Assembly: GCA_026545765.1 (NCBI GenBank)
Contig: CM048843.1
Location: 22,689,646-22,753,645 of the forward strand
Source of the DNA: Plantago major
Lineage: Eukaryota > Streptophyta > Magnoliopsida > Lamiales > Plantaginaceae
DNA length: 64,000 nt
Direction of reading: 5' to 3'
In this document: piece after piece, positions 10,209 through 21,760 of the stretch
Layout of the letters: each line of letters begins with the position of its first letter
Position numbering within the stretch: position 1 is the stretch's first letter
Program-made: the position numbers and the translations under genes
The notes under the pieces: model-generated
The model's input: the letters and a program-made list of their open reading frames with translations, nothing else
Told to the model about the DNA's origin: nothing
Database searches by the model: none

Positions 10209-10575
10209 TAATCATGCAGAACTCCTAGCAATTCATGAAGCAAGTCGTGAATGCATTTGGTTGAGATCCATCACTCGTCACATTCGACAAATGTGCGGAC
10301 TCCCTACAATGGAAAACTCTTCGACTATAATCCACGAAGATAATGCAACTTGCGTTGCTCAGTTAAAAGAAGGTTTCATCAAAGGTGACAGGACAAAACA
10401 TATCCTACCCAAATTCTTCTTCACTCATGAACTTCAATAGAGTAATCAGATTTATGTGCAACAAATCCGCTCGAGTGAAAATTTGGCAGACTTATTCACC
10501 AAATCTCTTCCTACTTCGACATTCGAGAAACTAAGGCACGCAATCAGCATGCGACATCTGAGGGAGGTAAAGTAA
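10205..10575 (+). pseudogene. Copia RNase H fragment
   Basis: C-terminal part of a Ty1/copia polyprotein. From about 10205 it reads SNHAELLAIHEASREC, WLRSITRHI, HEDNATCVAQL and DRTKHILPKFFFTHELQ, which are the RNase H motifs with the acidic residues of E-A-S and E-D-N-A. A TAG at 10438-10440 interrupts it. The frame then resumes with VQQIRSSENLADLFTKSLP and MRHLREVK, the usual polyprotein end. The N-terminal side is missing: it begins at the duplication junction inside a gypsy LTR. Coding capacity is lost. Confidence 0.85.
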
Positions 10576-10727
10576 TGTAACCATGAGGGGGAGTGGAATA
10601 CGCGCTATACTCTTTTCCTTCGCTAAGGTTTTTTTCCACTGGATTTTTCTTTAGCAAGGTTTTTAACGAGGCAGCATTACTATGCGTATATCCAAATCTA
10701 GTTTCATGATGGACATTCAAGGGGAAG

Positions 10728-10980
10728 TGTTGTGAAACATACATAAGTGAATGCCCATATGCCAAAGGCAATATGCCAAAGGCATGTCAGAAGAGAAGAA
10801 AAATTATAGCCGTCACAGTATTAGCATAGTATATGTATTGAATGAGGGTTGAATTTAGATGGAAATGTGCACAAGATGTCGGGTGAAATTTGCCTATAAA
10901 AGGATGTATTCTGAATGAAATAAAGACACTTCAGAAACCAATTTCAGTATATTTTTACCTTCTTGTTCTTCTGTTGTTTT
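10728..10980 (+). mobile_element. Copia 3' LTR following the RNase H fragment
   Basis: Starts TGTTGTGAAACATAC right after a purine-rich tract (AAGGGGAAG, 10719-10727) and contains CCTATAAAAGG at about 10894. The right end is uncertain because no second LTR is available for comparison. Confidence 0.55.
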
Positions 10981-11289
10981 ATATTAAGAAGAAGGGCAGT
11001 CTGGTAGGAGTATAAATTTATGATGTTATCATGCTCTTGCTTTGTAAGTCTGTAATAGCTTACTCTATATTTTATAAGTTCATTGGTGATTATTGCTGAT
11101 TTACATAGGAGAGCTTAGATTTCATTTAAAATGTATATGTTGTCAATCGTTCCGTCATTATTCAATTTCATTACACCCTGTACATGTGAATGTTTGTAAA
11201 TTGAAAATAAAGTTAAATAAATAGATTTCGTTAAAATATCAGTAACGTGTAGCGTGTTACGCATATTCTAGTTTTTAGTCTATAACGTA

Positions 11290-12066
11290 ATACATACTAA
11301 AATAAAGTAATACAATCAAATGTACTAACTCAACTCATGTACATAAATTTTTCCATCTCAAAAACAAATAGTCAGTTTTAAAATTTCCAGGATTTCACAA
11401 TACATAAAGTTACCCTAAAATCATAATAATTAAAGATCAGGTTTATATCGTAAATAATACGCTAAACAACGATACTAATTATATGGAAACGAAAGCAATC
11501 AAACCAACAAGTATTAACGAGGATTGGCCTATCCGGCATACAACCTATGTTATATTTATATATATATATTTTCCCTTTAGGCAGTTATATGATGTTATTT
11601 GAGAGACAGTCTATGTGCCTCCAGACTTATAATAGTGTATGTATGATTGAGTTTAAAGTGTTTATTATGATCGTTCGAAATGTATATATATTTATGTCTG
11701 CGACCTCTATTTAATTGATCCATGAGAGGTATCCTGGGTCTCCTCAGTTTGTGGGTGTGCTATATAGAGGCGGTTACTTCAGAGGCAAGGCGGGTTAGAG
11801 CTACTAGTATATTAAGTGAAGACGTTATAGTTATAAACACATGGGTATATGTAAATTCAATATTTATGTATATAGTTTTATTCATTAACATATGAAAAAC
11901 TAGACGCAATAACTTACTTTTCGAGTTGATCTTATAATTTATTCAGAGGCTAAAAGTTAAGGCTCGGCGTTGGCGTAAGTTCATCTTATGAAACATGACT
12001 GGTCGTGCCAATATTTTGATGTTTCGGCGTGACAACATATACAAAAAGGATGTCGGCAACTTCGAG
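11290..12066. repeat. Block B, uninterrupted copy
   Basis: No gene seen. The sequence matches 26975-27295, 30895-30931, 36708-36775 and 38146-38450 in order, so it is the unsplit version of a locus elsewhere interrupted by a Helitron, a copia element and a solo LTR. Its right part (11955-12034) also resembles the end of a gypsy LTR (TGTTTCGGCGTGACA). Confidence 0.85.
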
Positions 12067-12581
12067 TTACTTTGTATTAGAGTTAATAGTATGTTTTCTT
12101 TGTTGTAACTTCGAGTTTCTTTGTATTAGTTATTGACTTGTATTTAACAGTACACGGGTTATATATAGTGGGAAAGATGAAGAAATATATGGTAATACAA
12201 TTAATGTGACAAGATTTTTATTTTCATCATTATAAATAGCTTACCCAATTGGACTTCTGTATAATATTTTAGTATCATTGTTATATATTATTAGGTACTA
12301 ATATTAATTACCCATATAGTACTCATTACCTTTTTAATATTAAGAAATTTGCTAACATCGAAACTTTTGGATAATGTTTTACTATCATAGATAAAACTAA
12401 TATTAATAATCTTCATATTTTTAAAATTAATCTTTGACAAATTTTCACACACAATAATTTGATCATTATGTACTAAATATACAAATACATTGTAAGTTAA
12501 ATAGATAGAATGCTTCATTTGAAAAGTTAACAATAGATACTAAAATATGTGAGAAAAGTAACTAATCTTTAAATATTTTTT
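12067..12581. repeat. Third copy of the AT-rich leader
   Basis: Matches 299-795 and 39150-39647. It leads directly into the left terminus of the long-TIR element at 12582, as at the other two loci. Confidence 0.85.
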
Positions 12582-13610
12582 AGGGAAAATTACATATACT
12601 ACCCGTTAAATAGACCCATACATTTCAAATTCACCCCGAATTTGCTTAATTTACAGATGAACCCAATTTTAATACATGACGAATTAAAATTACTTTACCC
12701 CCAAAAGTTAGCATTTTCTTCCATTTTTTCTTTTCTTTATAATTCATTAATTTATTTTTATTGCAAAATGAACTCATTAAGTTTTAAATTCTTATAAACC
12801 TACCCCAAAAGTTTAGTTATAATACTCAAACCCTGCTTCTCCATGAAAACTACACCACCACTAACCCACCACCACCAATACCACTAGTCCACCACGACCA
12901 CAACCACCGAAAAGACAAACCCACTTCATCTTCCTCCCCCTCAAACCCCCTCTCTCATATCTTCTTCTTTTATGCTCCATTGGAGCTGCAAAGCTCGCCG
13001 GACAGCTCTGGTGAGCTGTTATTTCAGCTCCATGCGAGCTATTTTTACAACTCATATGGAGCTGCAATTGCAGTCCATATAGGAGTTGGGGTTGGGGGGG
13101 GGGGGGGGGGTCAAGGGTTGTGGTGGTGGATTGATGATTTTAGTAGTGGATGTGAGTTTTTTTTTTTTTTTGAAGAAGTATAAAATTTTATTTCAAAATA
13201 GAACATCAGGAATGTTCTAAACAGAGTCAGTACACAGTAGTCTTAATAACGCATACAAGGTTCCGACCCAAAATAGAACTACAGCCACAAAAAAACAGAA
13301 TCTAAAATACAGCAACTGAAGAAAAAACGAGACAGCAGCGAGACATCCACGACAGTCCAAAACCAAACTCAACCGGAACCTCCCCCCGAACCATTCCGTA
13401 AAGGCACGCTAGACCCCCATCGTCTAGTATGTCATAGCGCTGAAGCACCGTGCCAAGAGTTAGGGGGGAAAAGTATGCGCTAAAATGAGGGGATACCACC
13501 CAGGAAAAGAATAAAGAAAAGGGTGGCGATGTTCATTAAGGCATCACGAAACAATCAAGGGAAGAGGGGTGAATCCAGCTTGACCTGTCAAGAATAACCC
13601 ACTGTACCGA

Positions 13611-15074
13611 TTAATTCCAGAACTCCACGAGGACTAATCTCCCAATCAGCCAAAGTATAATCAACTGACACCAAATTATTTCCTTTAATCCAAGACCAAG
13701 TGTGACGCTTAACTTTGTCCACCACATCCAAAGGCGTGAATCGAATACCTTAAAAATAGTCCTCATTCCGTGCAACCCAACTGAACTAGATTGCAGCATT
13801 CCAAAAAATTTGCCAAATGCTTCTCTTTTTTCCAGAGATCGAATTACCAAACTGTATCATATTGCCTTCCAAATTATCATCCAAAACAATCACTGTCTCT
13901 AGCCAAATTCCCAATGATTTTCAAACCAGCAAAGACGAAGAGCACCTACAAAACAGGTGATCCGCAGTTTCAAAAGCATTATCTGTGCAAAGTCTGCATC
14001 GAGCATCATCGTCATTCTGGATTACATTTCGTTTCCTCAGATTCAGCAAAGTCGGGGCCCGATCCTGTACCACTCGCCAAAGAAAAGCATTTATCTTCAA
14101 CGGTACCAGTTTGTTCCATATGACTTGATCAATTGATTACATTCTCCAAGTCAAGATTCATCGCCATAAAATTTCATAGCCAGATCTCACTGAGCACTGA
14201 TGGTTAGGTGAAAGATTCCAGCGCCAAAAATCAGGTTCCTATGTTAAAAAATTAGGCTTGATAATCAACAACTTTAAATTATCAAGTAAGTTTTCCTCCC
14301 ACACAAAAAGAGTTCGCCTCCAAGATCCCTCAAAGATAGTAGATTCATTAGACCTAGACAGACGCTGACCAACACAACAATTCTTATCAGTCTCCAAGCT
14401 AAAAAGACGCGGAAAGACCTCCAAAAGTTTTACACCACAACTCACCCATTCATCTTTCCAAAACCGCGTATTCAAACCAGCACCAATTTTCCTAACCAAA
14501 CCACCACGAAACCAACTTTCCCGACCTACTAGACATACTAGGTCTCTCCACAAGACAATATACTCTTTACCCAACCCATGCCTAAGAAGTATCTTTTAGT
14601 ACTAACCCGGCTACTAAGCAGAATAAAAAAGTAAGGGCATAGAACAAAAGTGTAGAGTCTAACGGCCACGACTTATCCCTTAACTTCCCATTGACCCTTT
14701 CCTCGACACACAAATTGAAACTCACATACTTAGACTCTAGCACTCTAACCCACAAAGCCTCACAACCTCCCGACAACAGTTTCCAAGCCCACTTTCCCAA
14801 CATGGACAAATTGAACAATTTTAGATTTTTTACCCCCAACCCACCCTCCTCTTTAACCCGACATACCACCTCCCATCTCACCCACACTATTTTCCTCTTC
14901 TCCTCCAAATTCCCCCCCCCCCCCCCCCCCACCCCAAAAAAAATTCCTCTGTAGGCTAATCAGCTGGTTCAAAACAAGGTTGGGTAATTTGAAAAAAGAA
15001 AGAAAATAGGATGGAAGAGATGATAGCACATAATTCAGGATTACTAGCTGACCACCAAAAGAGAGAATTATTTT
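13611..15074 (-). pseudogene. LINE ORF2, C-terminal region with zf-RVT-like motif
   Basis: Broken continuation of ORF2. Frames at 14582-14932 (EGGLGVKNLKLFNLSMLGKW) and 14239-14574 (IGAGLNTRFWKDEWVS) match the usual C-terminal part of plant L1 ORF2. Near 13925-14030 the minus strand reads CRLCTDNAFETADHLFCRC, the Cys/His pattern of the zf-RVT motif, followed by an in-frame stop. A 20-base C run at about 14912-14931 marks one frameshift. Confidence 0.8.
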
Positions 15075-16705
15075 TCAAAACGGCCAGTTTGTTACCCATA
15101 CTGTTCTCCACTTTTTTCCAGATATTCCTGTCAAAGATTTAGCTCCAATCGGTAACCCCAAATAAGAGAAAGGTAACTCGGCTCGACGACAATTAAGAAT
15201 CTCAGCCCACCTCAAGGCTTTCACCTCCTCAACTCCCATAGTGAACAGACAACTCTTGTTGAAATTTATTTTTAAGCCCGAGTGCCACTCAAAGCACCGT
15301 AGCACACTCTTGAGAGTAAACAAGTTTTCTTCCACAGCTTCACCAAAAAATAGTGTATCATCAACAAATTGGAGGTGGGAAATCTCCACCTTCTCCCGAC
15401 CCACCAAAACAGGTTTGTACATTTTACTACTACAAGCTTTCAACATCATTCGGCTAAGTCCCTCCGCCACAATGAGGAAAAGGAAAGGTGAAAGAGGGTC
15501 ACCTTGCCGAAGACCTCGCACCATTCGAAAATTGTTAGTTGGACTGTCGTTCACAATAACTGAAGCCTCAGCCGTTGAAATACATTCAGATATCCAAGAC
15601 CACCATTTTCTACCAAAAACCATATTATTCATCATCCCTAAGAGAAAATCCCAACTGACTGTATCGTAGGCTTTAGCAAAATCAATCTTCAACATGAAAA
15701 GGCTATTCTTTTTTTTCTTTGCCTCGTCAATTACTTCATTTGCAACCACAACACCATCCAGAATGTTTTTTTCACCTATAAAAGCAGACTGATACATGGA
15801 TATCACTTCCTCCATCACTTTCGACAACCTGTTTGCCAGAACCTTAGAAACCACTTTATAAATACTGCCAATTAAAGAGATTGGCCTAAATTCTTCGATT
15901 GCAGTAGGATTCTTTGTTTTTGGGATCAAATTTATGAAAGAGACATTCAAACCTCGTACCAGCTTTGAGTTACTGAAGAAGTCAATAAACAGTGCCACAA
16001 AATCATCTTTCTGTAAATCCCAAAATTCTCGAAAGAAATGAAAGTTGAAACCATCAGGCCCAGGGCATTTATCCACTCCACAATCCCAAACAGCCCTCTT
16101 TATTTCATTCTCTTCGAATTGCTGTTCCAAAAACTCACAACTTGCCTGACTTATTTTTTCTCCATTAACACCAATCGGCCAGCTTTTCTCATGAGCACTT
16201 CCTTTACTGAACATCTGCTGAAAGTACTCCTTTACTCCTTCTTTCAATTCTACCACATTTTCCTTCCATTTACCCTTTATCTGTAATCCCCTCAAAATTC
16301 TCTGTCTACCTTTCTTTGCCACACTCATGTGGAAGAATTTGGAGTTGGTATCACCTTCTTTCAACCATTTACTCCTTGCTTGCTGAAAACGAATTTGATC
16401 CTTAATTTCCATCAGTCTATTCAGCTCACCCCAAAGCAATTTCAGTTTCGTACTTTCTTCTGTACTCAATTGCGCATGTTCCAGTTTTCTGTCCAGCTGA
16501 CTGACTGCTTCAGTTTTCTCCTCAATCTGCTTATCCAATTTGCCAAGATGCTCACCGTTCCACACCTTAATTTTTTCCTTAAGTGTCTTCAATTTTTCCT
16601 TTAACACGAAACCACTCCAACCTGTAATCTTACACTCCTTCCATTCCTTCTCAACAACTTCTTCAAAGCCCTTCTCTTTTAGCCAAAAATTCAAGAACTT
16701 GAAAG
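15075..16705 (-). pseudogene. LINE ORF2, reverse transcriptase domain
   Basis: The frame continues the endonuclease ORF across the LTR insertion (FLNFWLKEKGFEEVV). The RT core is clear: RPISLIGSIYKVVSKVLANR, YQSAFIGEKNILDGVV, LKIDFAKAYDTVSWDFL, GLRQGDPLSPFLFLIVAEGL, LQFVDDTLFFG (catalytic Asp-Asp) and FSYLGLPIGA. The frame is lost at 15075 (ISGKKWRTVWV then a stop). Catalytic motifs are intact, so damage lies outside the active site. Confidence 0.93.
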
Positions 16706-17589
16706 GTTTGTGTAAAAACCCGTATTTTCGTTCGTGTAATTAATTTTTAATTTATTATTTTAGTTTATGATTAAAACGATGTACGTTAGTTGGCTTAGAG
16801 TTTTTAAAATAAAAGGAGTCTTTTACTTGTTGGTTTCTTTCTAGTCTTTAATTTGTTGTAAACTTCTAAAAACCTTACCAGTATGATATACTATTTCACG
16901 TTAATCTTCCAGCGAAAACCGAAATCAGATCGACGTCTTCTTCTTTATACAAAAACATTTTCTTCTGAAAACTAAGGCATAAACATTGTTCTTCACGTGG
17001 CTTTCTTTGTTCTTCATTGAATCCACCTCGCCGTGCGGTATGTTTCGAACCTTGTTTTCTTTTCCGTATGTTTGTTTTTTTTGGGGGGGGGGGGGGGGAA
17101 TCGTTGTGTTTGCTCAAAAAAATCGTGTTTACATGCCTAATTATGGCATTGTTATGTTCTTCCCGCATGCTCTGTTTCTATCCTAAAAGCTCTGCATCTG
17201 TTTCTAAACGGCTGCACAACTGATGATTGTAATCTGTACTTCTTATTCATAGAATTACGTGTCTCCGAGTGGTTATTTGGCGGAATTTAGGAATTGTAAA
17301 GGTTTTGCTATCGATCCCAGCTTGCCTCATTGTTTTGTTCCAATTTTATTTTTATTTTTGTTATTAACAAAATTGCTAAAAGTGATACGTAATACTTTTG
17401 TATTATCTATCTAATTTGCTTAATTACATTCATACAATTCGTGGCATGATTCTCGCTTAAGTGACTTTATTCTTTGTCTTTGTTTGGTGCATGCTCTGTT
17501 TTCTTATACGTACTCTGTTTTTAGTTTCAAATTATAGTTGTATACGTAGTATCTATCAAAGTGAGTAAGCCAGTTATCAATTACTAGTT

Positions 17590-17669
17590 GTCTCCGAATG
17601 GTCTCTGTGGTGTTGTTTAAGTTATGTGCCTGGCAGAGGTCATGGGTTCGAACCCTGACCTGTGCACCT
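17590..17669 (+). other. tRNA-like module 2 in the 5' LTR
   Basis: Starts GTCTCCGAATGGTC (A-box-like), has a perfect B-box GGTTCGAACCC at 17645-17655, and ends with a T run at 17668-17671. Sister modules are at 17261-17324 (weak B-box) and 17761-17840 (GGTTCAAAACC), and again in the 3' LTR at 20126, 20452 and 20623. A cloverleaf is not evident, so this is a tRNA-derived relic rather than a tRNA gene. Confidence 0.55.
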
Positions 17670-17760
17670 TTTGTTCTTGCTCTCAGTTTTTCTGTTTCTT
17701 CTCAATACCTGTGCGTTCTTTCTTGGACTGTAAAACGTTATTCTTGTTAACATCATTTGT

Positions 17761-17840
17761 GTCTCCGAATGGTCAGTAGTTTAGTGTTAGTATTATGTTT
17801 GCCACAAGTTTGGGGTTCAAAACCATGCCTGTTTTTTTTC
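17761..17840 (+). other. tRNA-like module 3 in the 5' LTR
   Basis: Opens GTCTCCGAATGGTCAGTAG, carries GGTTCAAAACC at 17814-17824, then runs into a T tract. Same layout and spacing as module 2. Confidence 0.45.
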
Positions 17841-18094
17841 TTTTTATTTCAATTTTAATTTGTCTTTCGACCGCAAAATTGAAAAAGTTGATTGGTGATA
17901 AATATGTATTAGCTATGTTGGTTTAAGTCTTTTGAGAGTCGTGGGTTATTGGGGTAGTTCATTTAGAATTGGAATGGTTTATTACTGGCCGGTACCCTTC
18001 TTACTCAGGAACTATGTATTTTGAGATTTGACGAGTAACTTTCTACGGTGAATGTTCATAAAACGCTTGCGAAAACTAAGGAAGTACTTGCTTG

Positions 18095-18161
<67 letters not shown>

Positions 18162-18885
18162 TGCATCAAAGTTCCGACTCATTCTTTTCAAACATTGCAT
18201 CAAAATTGATTTTGCATCGTTTTTGCTCAAATAAAAATATGTATATATTGTATATGATATCGCTTCGATTGATTGATTGATTGTTTTGGCCAAGCTTTCG
18301 GTTAGGGTATACTCATTGTATTTTCGGGCAGTGGTGACTGTCGATATGTTTGTGGGTTGCTCTGGCTTACTTCTCTTTGACGCGAGGCAGGAGACGCTGA
18401 GGTCTTAGAGGTAGTAGTGTACCACCCCGTACCATGGCGGGTATTGATTGATTAAGTGGAGAGATAAGGGCTCGGATTGGGGTTATAAGGAGCGGCACCA
18501 ACGAACGATTGATTGCATTGTTATTGCTTCGTTATAGGATATGATTATTATTTTTAGATTCTGATATGTTTTTCCTATTGATATTTTAATTGTCACCGTC
18601 ACACACGAACACCACTGAGATTTTTGTATCACACTCTTTTGTTTTCCTTCCTTGTAGATTCCGGAGTTTAGTGGAGAACCGAGTCGGGTAGACGTTCAAC
18701 AACTAAAGTGAGAGTGGGGACTTACTTGGGATTTTGTAAAATTTTAGCCGCTACTTTTGAAAATAGTGTTATTCGCAAGTTTTCTGTTAGAAATTTAGCT
18801 TTTCAAAGTTTTAGATTGTCTCTTCGTTATTGTTTTAACGCCCTTGTTCTTGTAAAAACTAGTGTAATTTTCGGGGCGTTACAAT

Positions 18886-18897
18886 TGGTATCAGAGC
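18886..18897 (+). other. Primer binding site, tRNA-Met type
   Basis: TGGTATCAGAGC, two bases after the LTR end, complementary to the 3' end of initiator tRNA-Met. Confidence 0.92.
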
Positions 18898-19581
18898 TTG
18901 AGTTTTTATTCGGGCTATACCGGGATATGATTTTCGGACCTTGAGTTTGTGAGTGAGGTGTCTAAGTTGCTGAACCTAGGATGCGTCTTTCTTGTTGAGT
19001 GGTTCTCGAGTTGTCGGCTTATTATTTGTATATGATAGTGATTAATGTAAGTGCTTAATGTCTGATTTGCATGATTTATGTGATTTTAATTTTTGCATAT
19101 CGTATAATCAAAATGTTACTTGCGTGTACTTTTATATTTTGTATAACATAGTTTTGCATGATTACTTGTAACAATTAGTGGACCAATATTTGACTAGAGT
19201 TAGTATAAATTACTTGTGGACGGCCGACTGCATAGTGATTCGTACTAACTAGAGTTGATAGAGGATCACTACTTGATTATATGCTTAGATATTTGCGCAT
19301 TTTCCTCTTTATTCGAGTTCTGGAGCTGACTTTCGCATGTATTAGAAATTGATTTTGGTGGCTTATGTGGTTACATTTTCGTCCTAATTGCTTATTATAT
19401 GTTACTTGCATTGCATGCATTTCTCGTGTATGCTAATATTTGTTTTCTTTTTTTTTTTTTCTTTTTTTTGCGCATTATAGTTTCGCATGCAAAAAAAAAA
19501 AAAAAAAAAAGAAAAAAATTTGTTTACTACTTGCTTCTTAGATGAGAATTTGGGGACCAAATTCCTTTATGGAGGGGAGAG
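18898..19581 (+). other. Non-coding interior of the LARD-like element
   Basis: No ORF of note. Near its right end a T-rich tract (19447-19470) is followed about 20 bp later by an A tract (19491-19510), able to pair into a long A/T hairpin. The polypurine tract at 19571-19581 closes the region. Confidence 0.85.
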
Positions 19582-20993
19582 TGTAAAAACCCGTATTTTT
19601 GTTCGTGTAATTAATTTTTAATTTATTATTTTAGTTTATGATTAAAACGCTGTACGTTAGTTCGCTTAGAGTTTTTAAAATAAAAGGAGTCTTTTACTTG
19701 TTGGTTTCTTTCTAGTCTTTAATTTGTTGTAAACTTCTAAAAACCTTACCAGTATGATATACTATTTCACGTTAAACTTCCAGCAAAAACCGAAATCAGA
19801 TCGACGTCTTCTTCTTTATACAAAAACCTTTTCTGTTGAAAACTAAGGCATAAACATTGTTCTTCACGTGGCTTTCTTTGTTCTTCATTGAATCCCTTTC
19901 ACCTCGTCGTGTGGTATGTTTCAAACCTTGTTTTCCTTTCCGTATGTTTGTTTTGGGGGGGGGAATCTTTGTGTTTGCTCAAAAAAATCATGTTTATATG
20001 CCTAATTATGGCATTGTTATGTTTTTCCCGCATGCTCTGTTTCTATCCTAAAAGCTCTGCATCTGTTTCTAAACGGCTGCACAACTGATGATTGTAATAT
20101 GTACTTCTTATTCATAGAATTACGTGTCTCCGAGTGGTTATTTGGCGGAGTTTAGGAATTGTAAAGGTTTTTCTATCGATCCCAGCTTGCCTCATTGTTT
20201 TGTTCCAATTTTATTTTTATTTTTGTTATTAACAAAATTGCTAAAAGTGATACGTAATACTTTTGTATTATCTATCTAATGTGCTTAATTACTTTCATAC
20301 AATTTGTGGCATGATTCTCGCTTAAGTGACTTTATTCTTTGTCTTTGTTTGGTGCATGCTCTGTTTTCTTATCGACTGCTTTTTAGTTTCAAATTATAGC
20401 TGTATACGTAGTATCTATCAAAATGAGTAAGCGAGTTATCAATTACTAGTTGTCTCCAAGTGGTCTCTGTGGTGTTGTTTAAGTTATGTGCCTGGCAGAG
20501 GTCATGGGTTCGAACCCTGACCTGTGCACCTTTTGTTCTTGCTCTTAGTTTTTCTATTTCTTCTCAATACCTGTGCATTCTTTCTTGGACTGTAAAACGT
20601 TATTCTTGTTAACAACATTTGTGTCTCCAGATGGTCAGTAGTTTAGGGTTAGTATTATGTTTGCCACAAGTTTGGGGTTCAAAACCCAGCTTTTTTTTTT
20701 TCCATTTTAATTTGTCTTTCTGCCGCAAAATTGCAAAAGTTGATTGGTGATAAATATGTATTAGCTATGTATTTATATGCTTAATTGCTTCTGGTGTTTC
20801 ATGACTCGTTTCTCTTATATGTTAAGTGGTTTAAGTCTTGTAAGAGCTATTGGGGTAGTTCTTTTAGTATTGGAATGGTTTCTTACTGGCCAGTACCCTT
20901 CTTACTCAGGAACTACGTATTTTGAGATTTGACGAGAAACTTTCTACGGTGAGTGTTCTTAAAACGCTTGCGAAAACTAAGGAAGTACTTGCT

Positions 20994-21068
<75 letters not shown>

Positions 21069-21760
21069 GTATTGCATCAAAGTTCCGAATCATTCTTTTC
21101 AAACATTGCATCAAAATTGATTTTGCATCGTTTTTGCTCAAATATAAATATGTATAAATTGTATATGATATCGCTTCGATTGATTGATTGACTGTTTTTG
21201 CCAAGCTTTCGGTTAGGGTATACTCATTGCATTTTCGGGCAGTGGTGACTGTCGATATGTTTGTGGGTTGCTCTGGCTTACTTCTCGGCCTTGAGGCGAG
21301 GTCTTAGAGGTAGTAGTGTACCACCCCGTACCATGGCGGGTATTGATTGATTGAGTGGAGAGATAAGGGCTCGGATTGGGGTTATAAGGAGCGGCACCAA
21401 CGAACGATTGATTGCATTGTTATTGCTTCGTTATAGGATATGATTATTATTTTTGGATTCTGATATGTTTTTCCTATTGATATTTTAATTGTAACTGTCA
21501 CACACGAACACCACTAAGATTTTTGTCTCACACTCTTTTGTTTTCCTTCCGTATAGATTCCGGAGTTTAGTGGAGGACCGAGTCGGGTAGACGTTCAGCA
21601 ACTAGAGTGAGAGTGGGGACTTGGGATTTTGTAAAATTTTAGCCGCTGCTTTTGAAAATAGTGTTATTCGCAAGTTTTCTGTTAGTTTTAGATTGTCTCT
21701 TCGTTATTGTTTTAACGCCCTTGTTCTTGTAAAAACTAGTGTAATTTTCGGGGCGTTATA
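19582..21760 (+). repeat. 3' LTR of the non-coding element
   Basis: Starts TGTAAAAACCCGTATTTTTG and ends GGGGCGTTATA. It carries the same three tRNA-like modules (20126, 20452, 20623). Where the 5' LTR has (AT)n(GT)n, it has a pure (AT)n run (about 20995-21070). It has several substitutions and indels relative to the 5' LTR, so the insertion is not very recent. Confidence 0.93.

Larger units (their letters stand above)
16711..18883 (+). repeat. 5' LTR of the non-coding element
   Basis: Starts TGTAAAAACCCGTATTTTCG and ends GGGGCGTTACA, ends typical of plant chromovirus-type gypsy LTRs. It contains three tRNA-like modules (17261, 17590, 17761), an 18-base G run near 17081, and an (AT)n(GT)n microsatellite at 18095-18158. 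Confidence 0.93.
16711..21760 (+). mobile_element. Non-coding LTR retrotransposon (LARD-like) nested in the LINE
   Basis: Two direct LTRs (16711-18883 and 19582-21760) enclose only 698 bp with no coding frame. It has a tRNA-Met primer site directly after the 5' LTR and a polypurine tract (GGAGGGGAGAG) directly before the 3' LTR. Flanking bases GTTTG and GTTGG form an imperfect target duplication. Deleting the element restores the LINE reading frame from EEWGPN into the RT region, apart from one base change. It must rely on enzymes from a partner gypsy-type element (inference). Confidence 0.93.

Noticed and set aside
15241..15669. 142-codon plus-strand ORF opposite the LINE RT
   Set aside because: Shadow of the minus-strand RT, which has clear catalytic motifs.
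17590..17669. Functional tRNA gene
   Set aside because: A- and B-box-like motifs are present, but I could not pair an acceptor stem or anticodon stem, and the unit is repeated inside LTRs.
18012..18293. ORFs with CVCVCV or YIYIYI runs here and at 20922-21204 and 58092-58481
   Set aside because: They are translations of (GT)n and (AT)n microsatellites.
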